Source: Lachnoclostridium sp. UBA739 | GTDB taxonomy: Bacteria > Bacillota_A > Clostridia > Lachnospirales > Lachnospiraceae | Assembly: GCA_002297865.1 (NCBI GenBank) | Contig: DBKX01000290.1 | Location: forward strand, 764-12,371 | Direction: 5' to 3' | DNA length: 11,608 bases | Part shown: piece after piece, positions 6,901-11,608 of the stretch | How positions within the stretch are numbered: position 1 is the first letter of the stretch | How the letters are laid out: each line of letters begins with the position of its first letter | The notes under the pieces: generated by a model | Database searches by the model: none | What the model was told of the DNA's origin: nothing | Seen by the model: the letters and a program-made list of their open reading frames with translations, nothing else | Made by a program: the position numbers and the translations under genes

Positions 6901-7506
6901 TTAATTATTTTCTTTTACAATCATGCTGTATCGAATCCACATAATAAGCTCTGGCGCCATTTTGTTCAATATTTTCAAAAGCACCAATGCTAAAATTGAA
7001 CCAAATACATTTAATATCAAATCATCAATATCTACAGCATGAGAAGGAAAGTGTGTTATTTTAACATTAATATATTGAATACACTCGATCCCTATGCTAA
7101 CGCAAATTGTAACTAATAATATTATTTTATCAGAATGACTTTTCTTTGTTAAATACTTCAATATAAATACAAGCGGCATAAGCAATACTAAATTACCTAC
7201 TAATTGTATTAATCCTGTCCTAGAAGAAAGATTTTCAGTAATTGTTTTAAGTGGTATTGTTTGTAATACGTTTATATTCCCACCAGTAGCAATTCTAAAT
7301 TGTTCTAATTCACCTGGTTTAAATATCATTATTGGTAACATAGTTACCTTAAACAACAACTGATAATAAAAAATTATAAACATATAGTATAAAAAATAAT
7401 GTTCTCTATCTTTCCTTAACTTTGCAATTATAAATGTTAGAAGTAAAAGAAATATGTATACAACAAGGAAAGTTATTAAGTGGAAATCAAAAATATACAA
7501 ATTCAT
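6901..7506 (-). CDS. VanZ-like family membrane protein
   Basis: 201 residues from ATG 7506, with about four or five membrane segments. VanZ-family signatures are present: NINVLQTIPLKTI (78-89), QLVGNLVLLMPLVF (101-114), IGIECIQ (138-144) and the acidic VDIDDLILNVFGS (158-170). The founding VanZ gives low-level teicoplanin resistance; most relatives are uncharacterised, so no specific role is claimed. The start is uncertain: GGAGGTGA (7514-7507) abuts ATG 7506, leaving only three bases after GGAGG, whereas the in-frame TTG at 7500 (codon 3) is nine bases away, close to ideal. An in-frame TGA directly precedes the ATG, so no longer form exists. The gene follows the secreted-protein gene after 20 bases, with no promoter between, so it is very likely in the same transcript, ending at 6851. 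Confidence 0.8.
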   Translation of the reverse strand: MNLYIFDFHLITFLVVYIFLLLLTFIIAKLRKDREHYFLYYMFIIFYYQLLFKVTMLPIMIFKPGELEQFRIATGGNINVLQTIPLKTITENLSSRTGLIQLVGNLVLLMPLVFILKYLTKKSHSDKIILLVTICVSIGIECIQYINVKITHFPSHAVDIDDLILNVFGSILALVLLKILNKMAPELIMWIRYSMIVKENN

Positions 7507-7514
7507 TCACCTCC
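7507..7514 (-). promoter_or_regulatory. Ribosome-binding site that makes the VanZ-like start ambiguous
   Basis: GGAGGTGA is a full match to the anti-Shine-Dalgarno, but it touches ATG 7506. Spacing to TTG 7500 is nine bases. Either the ATG is used inefficiently or the true start is TTG two codons later. Confidence 0.6.
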
Positions 7515-7526
7515 ATATGTATTGTA

Positions 7527-7913
7527 TTAATCCCATTTCAGAACAACAGTTCCTGTCCACCTGGTTCCAGCAAAATCACGTAGCCATATTTTGCGTTTAT
7601 CACTAGTGTAAAATGTTGCAGTACCTCCACGTGTCGAACTAACATATTTTATGTCTCCATCCCAACCATATGCATATTTTTTTGCCCAAATAATTCCCAT
7701 ATTACAATCGTCTCTTCCTTTTTCAGGTATAACGGTTGTTTCAATGAACGAAGATGGTTGGTAGTAGCTTTTAGAAAATACTCCTCCAGTCATATCATAA
7801 GAAGATATGTATGTATGTGTCACTGCTTCTGCAGTCAAAGGATATAACACAAACATTAACAATGCTAAAAATATAGCATATTTTCTTAATGAAATTACTT
7901 TTTCTTTTAACAT
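7527..7913 (-). CDS. Small secreted protein of unknown family
   Basis: 128 residues from ATG 7913, which has AAAAGGAGA six bases upstream. The ATG seven codons earlier (7934) lies within a few bases of the predicted transcription start and is rejected. The N-terminus is a clear Sec signal peptide: Lys/Arg-rich to residue 11, a hydrophobic core from 13 to 26, and a likely cleavage after AEA (residue 30). The mature part is about 98 residues, rich in Tyr, Thr, Ser, Gly and Trp with one Cys, and looks all-beta (alternating strands such as TATFYTS and a terminal TGTVVLKWD). I do not recognise the family. Lactococcin-972-like bacteriocins and small surface proteins share this look, but no diagnostic motif supports either. 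It is the first gene of a two-gene unit with the VanZ-like gene. Confidence 0.75.
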   Translation of the reverse strand: MLKEKVISLRKYAIFLALLMFVLYPLTAEAVTHTYISSYDMTGGVFSKSYYQPSSFIETTVIPEKGRDDCNMGIIWAKKYAYGWDGDIKYVSSTRGGTATFYTSDKRKIWLRDFAGTRWTGTVVLKWD

Positions 7914-7943
7914 AAAAATTCTCCTTTTAAACATTTTTTACTA

Positions 7944-7972
7944 ATTATACCCTCTTAAATAAAATATGTCAA
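7944..7972 (-). promoter_or_regulatory. Perfect-consensus sigma-A promoter of the secreted-protein/VanZ unit
   Basis: TTGACA (7972-7967) and TATAAT (7949-7944) on the minus strand, with exactly 17 bases between. This is the strongest promoter in the window. Transcription would start near 7937, giving a leader of about 24 bases to ATG 7913. Confidence 0.85.
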
Positions 7973-8056
7973 TTTCTTGGGTAAATTGCAAATGAGATTC
8001 TATTTTGTAAGTCAAGAAAGTTAATTATGAAATAGAAATAAACTTCATAAATAGAC

Positions 8057-8140
8057 TCAAAAGGACAGGATAGCAACACCATCTAAGTACTGTTGTGTGA
8101 CTATTGCTCTTAATTCAGGTGTATGCAATTTATTTGACAC
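8057..8140 (-). pseudogene. Stub of an insertion-sequence transposase (IS3-type OrfA N-terminus)
   Basis: A 27-codon frame from GTG 8140 to TGA 8057, with an excellent Shine-Dalgarno, GGAGGTG (8152-8146), five bases upstream. The first 21 residues (VSNKLHTPELRAIVTQQYLDG) resemble the opening of IS3-family OrfA proteins, whose helix-turn-helix domain normally continues with a GSY/KSLA-type helix. After YLDG the similarity stops (VAILSF, then stop), so the element seems to break here. The rest of OrfA, the OrfB integrase and a right end are all absent from the window. Assignment rests on motif memory over a short stretch; a chance ORF is possible but the strong RBS and the hairpin upstream argue against it. 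Confidence 0.5.
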
Positions 8141-8147
8141 AAAAACA

Positions 8148-8191
8148 CCTCCAAAGTAGATTTTGGCTATTTACCATGTCTACTTTAGAGG
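8148..8191 (-). promoter_or_regulatory. Hairpin that would mask the transposase ribosome-binding site
   Basis: CCTCTAAAGTAGA (8191-8179) pairs with TCTACTTTGGAGG (8160-8148) on the minus-strand RNA: 13 pairs including one G-U, around an 18-base loop. The 3' arm contains the GGAGG of the Shine-Dalgarno. Insertion sequences such as IS10 are known to use this kind of sequestration to block translation from read-through transcripts; its role here is inferred. Confidence 0.5.
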
Positions 8192-8217
8192 TATCATATC
8201 ATTTTTCAATCGTTAAA

Positions 8218-8233
8218 GCGACAGTCCCTTTTC
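8218..8233 (-). other. Unpaired half of a terminator-like stem after the DUF5057 gene
   Basis: GAAAAGGGACTGTCGC lies eight bases after the DUF5057 stop and closely resembles the first arm of the complete terminator at 6894-6881 (AAAAGGGGTGTCGC). The expected second arm, GCGACAGTCCC plus T-tract, does not follow. A possible degraded counterpart, TGTCCTTTT, lies at the far edge of the insertion-sequence fragment (about 8067-8059). Disruption by the insertion is inferred. Confidence 0.4.
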
Positions 8234-8241
8234 AAATCTTA

Positions 8242-11200
8242 CTAATCTAAATCAAACATAGACCTTCTAAGTGCTTTTATCAAAACTGTATCTGTAATGG
8301 TTTTTCCTTTGTCTTTGGCTTCTGCAACGATTCGTATATGCTCATTGGCACCACTATTCAGATATGCATATGGATATTGATAGATATAATCTGTTCCATC
8401 GGATACAATAAATTCATCTGCTTCACTTCCTGAAACATCTAATCCAAACTTTGTTCCATCTCGCTTTAATTTCAAAGCATCTCCATAAATATTACCATCT
8501 GCATCAGCTTTATAAAATTTAATTTTGATTACTGGGCTGCTCATTCCTGCCGTAGAAAGATTAAATTCAACATTTTTATTTCCTTCTATGGATGCTTCTG
8601 TAAAGTCTACATCCCCATATAACAGATAAGACTTGCCATAAGCAAAATCACTTACCTGATGAAGATTGGTAATGTCAATATTTACCGAACGTTCTAATCC
8701 ATATGCTGAAATAATTGTATTAATAAAAAGTTTTACTTCATTGTCGTAACCGCCTTTCAAACTATCTCTTCCAATGCCGGTGTAGAACACAGAGTCATTT
8801 CTCCATAAATAATAATTATTTCTTACATCTCTAGGTGAAATACTATAAGTTTTTTCTCCTTCGTTCCCATCTAAACAGAAATATGCAACGCCGTTCACTA
8901 CTTCGGCACCTTCCTGGTCTACGTCTACTTGGTAGATACCACTCTTTGTTACAAAACCATTTGCCTTTTTATCCACAAGATTATCTATATCAATTACATA
9001 TGGATATCTGGCTATTTTTGCTTCATTGATTCGTGACACAATTCCAGTTGAAGTTATATTCTCTTCCATTCCTGAAAAATACTTCTCAGAGCAGAACTTA
9101 TTGAGCACACTGTATGTAAATGACATTTCAGAATCTTTTGCTGTGGCTGCTCCCCCTGCAAAGGCTTTATACCGATCCATTCCCAACAGTGTTCTTACTC
9201 GGTAATTCGTATTGCTTCCCCAGTGGTCTGCATCTGTATTATCGTTAAAATAGGATAGAACATCTCTAGTAAAGATAATACCCTTTCCTTTTCCTGCTGC
9301 AATTGCTATCTTGTTAAGAATACCATCTGCATTCGGGAGTTTTTTGGCTGGATTAACGAATCCCATTAGGATTACATCATAATCAAGCATCTCAAATGTA
9401 TCAAAATCTGTTGTCATGATATCTTTTGCTGTCACATCAATATGGAAGCGGTCAGACACTACGCTGCTTAATGCATAATTACGGAATCTAGTCGCTTCAC
9501 TTGAGCTTGAAGTAAGATCCATCTCTGGATAACTGGTAAAATCAGAAAGCTGTAAAACGGATATTGTCTTTGCACTTGCTGCACATTTTACATTTCCTGT
9601 AATATTACTTCGAATACCAGCTGGTGCTCCGCCACTTAATTTTACTATTTCAAGCTTATAAGAAACCACTCCTAACATTGCGCTAGATGGAATCTTAGCA
9701 CCGGATACTTTAACAGTTTCTCCTGAAGTAAAATTATCACTCCAAATTGGCTTTTCATAATTTTCGTCTAAAGTATAGGAACCGTCCTTTTTTACCCATT
9801 CATTATAGATACCATTATGGTCGGTGTCTATATAGAGATAAGCACGATAACTGCCAGAACCAAAGCGAGTATCAACCTCTAAACCATTAAATCCAGTTGT
9901 ACCTATGGATACTCCTGTTCCTTCTTCATATTCCTGAATGATAGAGTCTAATGTATCATAAATATACGCTTTCCCAAGTTTTACACTGGTATAATTTAAA
10001 AGCCCTGTTTCGGATCCTCCATTAATGGTCTGGTCATCGGCTACTGTGTACATTCCATCCTTATCAGCGGCTAAAAATTGATACATTTTGGTATCCGTAT
10101 TGATCTTTGATGGTTCTGCCAAATCTGTAGCATATGCTACTGGATAACCCGCATCCATAAATGCTCTTACTTTTTCAATCATGCGATCTGTGATGTCATT
10201 TCCTGAATACTGAAAATCTGTTTTATTTTCTTTCTCACCCTGTAAACTGGCTAAGTGGCTGCTCTTTGCAGTGATTCCTTTATAGTACAGTTTACCACCT
10301 TGCATCTTATCTATATTTTTTCCAAAGTAAATCATATCGTAGTCACTGTTTAAATCATTTATAATGCCGACAAATTCACTCATTGTCATTTTTACCACTG
10401 CAACCTTGATTCTTATCTCAGATGGTATCCATGACTTAATATCAAGTTCTGTCAAAGTAAAGCTATTATCCGGTTCTACGTCTAATACGGTCATTGTTGG
10501 GCAATACGCATTTGCAATTGTGATTGCTACATCACGAGAATCATTGTTAACTCCTTTACACCATTTTTCTTCTCCTGATGTATCAATAGCATCACCTATA
10601 CTATCTGGTAAGGTCATTTTACTCATTAAGCTACACTGTTCACCAGCACCATGTGCAAAGGCACAAACCGTTGTATTGTTATATTTTCCCACAAAATCAT
10701 TATCGACAGCATTACTATAGCCTACTTCATATTCTGTTACAAGCTTATCTACTTCTGATTGTGTTTTGCCAGAACATAAGTATTTCATAAGATTTTTAGC
10801 TTCCCAAAAATTCCAGCTGTTGTCATGTAAATCTTTAAACAGTTTTTCATAACACTTTTTGGGGGCCATTATTTTCTTGTTCTGCAGATAGGTTGCCATG
10901 GATACAGAATATCCTAGCTTCTGAAGGCTGTTGTAGCCATCTAGTTCTTTTTTCACAACATAACCAGGTATGGAAAGAGGCATCTCGTCGATCATGCAGT
11001 AATGATATAACTTTGCAACAACTTCCATGGAAAGGTCTGTGCTTGTGTCTCCATTTCCTTTAAACTTTGGATAATTGCCGCTGTTATAATACTTTGTACT
11101 AAGCTTATTATGGATTGCTGCATAACTATATAGTTCGTATATGTACAAGTAGCGATTGAAGTAATCATTAGGACCTTTCGCAAAATCATCATGAATGGAT

Positions 11201-11608
11201 ATATAATCACTTTGTTCGATTAATTCAGGATGTGCATTAATCTGGGAAGGCTCTACTACAAGTACATCAACTAAATGGTTATCTTCATACTTTTTTACCT
11301 GGCTCGCTGAAAGCTGTAATGCTTCTTTTAATGTTGTACGAAGGAAGCTATTTTTATTGACATATTTCTTAGTAGTACTATTCCAAGCCAAAACAGTTTG
11401 AGACTGATGAAAGTTCTGGTCTAGGGATTTGTCATAATCCTCTTTTTTAATCTTAGAAATATCAACCGGCTCTTCGCCCGCAATTCCATATCCAAGCTCT
11501 GCCATCCCTTTGTATGGAACAATTTCTAGTATTTTAAATTTCGCATCCATTCTAAACTTAGGTTCTGCTCCAGGTTTATTCAAAAGATCCGCATTATAAT
11601 TATCATCA
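8242..11608 (-). CDS. Large DUF5057 domain protein, probably extracellular (N-terminus beyond the window)
   Basis: The frame is open to the window edge. TTG 11583 is merely the first possible start; the frame continues upstream (DDNYNADLL), so the N-terminus and any signal peptide are missing. At least 1,121 residues are visible (numbers below count from 11583). KILEIVPYKGMAELGY (18-33), then a long helical region, then TLTELDIKSWIP...VVKMTMSEF...LNSDYDMIYFGKNI and FQYSGNDITDRMIEKVRAFMDAGYPVAYAT (about 385-500), which match what I recall of DUF5057. A DTDHNGIYNE loop (about 588) resembles a calcium-binding loop. A second related module (about 700-800) holds LDYDVILMGFVNP and GKGIIFTRDVLSYF, reminiscent of a class I glutamine-amidotransferase-like fold. 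The protein ends LRRSMFDLD with TAG TAA tandem stops and has no LPxTG anchor. Function is unknown; surface or export-related roles are guesses. Confidence 0.8.
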   Translation of the reverse strand, partial: DDNYNADLLNKPGAEPKFRMDAKFKILEIVPYKGMAELGYGIAGEEPVDISKIKKEDYDKSLDQNFHQSQTVLAWNSTTKKYVNKNSFLRTTLKEALQLSASQVKKYEDNHLVDVLVVEPSQINAHPELIEQSDYISIHDDFAKGPNDYFNRYLYIYELYSYAAIHNKLSTKYYNSGNYPKFKGNGDTSTDLSMEVVAKLYHYCMIDEMPLSIPGYVVKKELDGYNSLQKLGYSVSMATYLQNKKIMAPKKCYEKLFKDLHDNSWNFWEAKNLMKYLCSGKTQSEVDKLVTEYEVGYSNAVDNDFVGKYNNTTVCAFAHGAGEQCSLMSKMTLPDSIGDAIDTSGEEKWCKGVNNDSRDVAITIANAYCPTMTVLDVEPDNSFTLTELDIKSWIPSEIRIKVAVVKMTMSEFVGIINDLNSDYDMIYFGKNIDKMQGGKLYYKGITAKSSHLASLQGEKENKTDFQYSGNDITDRMIEKVRAFMDAGYPVAYATDLAEPSKINTDTKMYQFLAADKDGMYTVADDQTINGGSETGLLNYTSVKLGKAYIYDTLDSIIQEYEEGTGVSIGTTGFNGLEVDTRFGSGSYRAYLYIDTDHNGIYNEWVKKDGSYTLDENYEKPIWSDNFTSGETVKVSGAKIPSSAMLGVVSYKLEIVKLSGGAPAGIRSNITGNVKCAASAKTISVLQLSDFTSYPEMDLTSSSSEATRFRNYALSSVVSDRFHIDVTAKDIMTTDFDTFEMLDYDVILMGFVNPAKKLPNADGILNKIAIAAGKGKGIIFTRDVLSYFNDNTDADHWGSNTNYRVRTLLGMDRYKAFAGGAATAKDSEMSFTYSVLNKFCSEKYFSGMEENITSTGIVSRINEAKIARYPYVIDIDNLVDKKANGFVTKSGIYQVDVDQEGAEVVNGVAYFCLDGNEGEKTYSISPRDVRNNYYLWRNDSVFYTGIGRDSLKGGYDNEVKLFINTIISAYGLERSVNIDITNLHQVSDFAYGKSYLLYGDVDFTEASIEGNKNVEFNLSTAGMSSPVIKIKFYKADADGNIYGDALKLKRDGTKFGLDVSGSEADEFIVSDGTDYIYQYPYAYLNSGANEHIRIVAEAKDKGKTITDTVLIKALRRSMFDLD

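Larger units (their letters stand above)
8057..8200 (-). mobile_element. Apparent left-end fragment of an IS3-like insertion sequence
   Basis: Combines the RBS-masking hairpin and the truncated transposase start. The left boundary may be the TGATACCTCTAAAGTAGAC stretch (about 8195-8177), since IS3/IS150-type ends often begin with TG and carry a TAGAC motif; the exact end and target duplication could not be established. It occupies most of the 328-base gap between the DUF5057 gene and the secreted-protein gene. Between 7973 and 8056 I see only AT-rich sequence with no feature. Confidence 0.4.

Noticed and set aside
7527..7913. Lactococcin-972-type bacteriocin assignment for the secreted protein
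   Set aside because: Size, signal peptide and aromatic content are similar, but no diagnostic motif was recognised and no ABC-transporter immunity genes are adjacent.
7914..7934. Longer start for the secreted protein at ATG 7934
   Set aside because: It sits about three bases after the predicted transcription start with no Shine-Dalgarno; ATG 7913 has AGGAGA at six bases and gives a cleaner signal peptide.
7973..8056. Second promoter at TTGACT (about 8015-8010, minus strand)
   Set aside because: No acceptable -10 box occurs at 16-18 bases; the perfect promoter at 7972-7944 explains the transcript.
8148..8191. Reading the hairpin as a terminator of the DUF5057 gene
   Set aside because: It is not followed by a T-tract close to the stem on the minus strand beyond the TTTTT between the RBS and the GTG, and its 3' arm coincides exactly with a Shine-Dalgarno followed by a start codon.
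10992..11210. 72-codon minus-strand frame inside the DUF5057 gene
   Set aside because: It is an out-of-frame shadow of the larger coding region with no ribosome-binding site.

Overview
The window is AT-rich, and all eight complete or partial genes supported below are on the minus strand. The closest-looking families point to an anaerobic Clostridia member of the Bacillota, most likely Lachnospiraceae: DUF5688 and DUF5057 proteins, a two-gene NfnAB pair and a clostridial D-lactate dehydrogenase type. This placement is inferred from remembered family distributions, not from a search. Shine-Dalgarno sites are strong (GGAGG types), and several sigma-A-like promoters and intrinsic terminators can be read directly.

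Layout, from high to low coordinates (the direction of transcription): (1) 11608-8242, a very large DUF5057 protein, cut by the window edge at its N-terminus. (2) 8218-8057, a scar with half of a terminator-like hairpin, an apparent insertion-sequence left end with an RBS-masking hairpin, and a 27-codon stub resembling an IS3-type OrfA transposase N-terminus. (3) 7972-6851, a compact cassette: near-consensus promoter, a small secreted protein of no recognised family, a VanZ-like membrane protein, and a strong terminator. (4) 6848-6273, a CYTH-fold triphosphatase-type gene with its own promoter. (5) 6258-3842, the nfnA-nfnB operon, with promoter and terminator. (6) 3812-1439, a GGDEF-EAL cyclic-di-GMP protein followed 15 bases later by a YhhN/lysoplasmalogenase-like membrane protein. 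(7) 1251-349, a DUF5688 protein. (8) 279-1, the start of a D-lactate dehydrogenase.

Functionally, nfnAB and the lactate dehydrogenase belong to redox balancing in fermentation: NfnAB couples NADH and reduced ferredoxin to NADPH formation, and D-LDH reoxidises NADH. The GGDEF-EAL gene and the lysoplasmalogenase-like gene appear co-transcribed, a possible link between cyclic-di-GMP and membrane-lipid turnover. The least explained part is 6851-8233: a transposon remnant next to a strongly promoted secreted-protein/VanZ pair, which looks like an accessory insertion between housekeeping genes. No tRNA, rRNA, CRISPR array or riboswitch was recognised.
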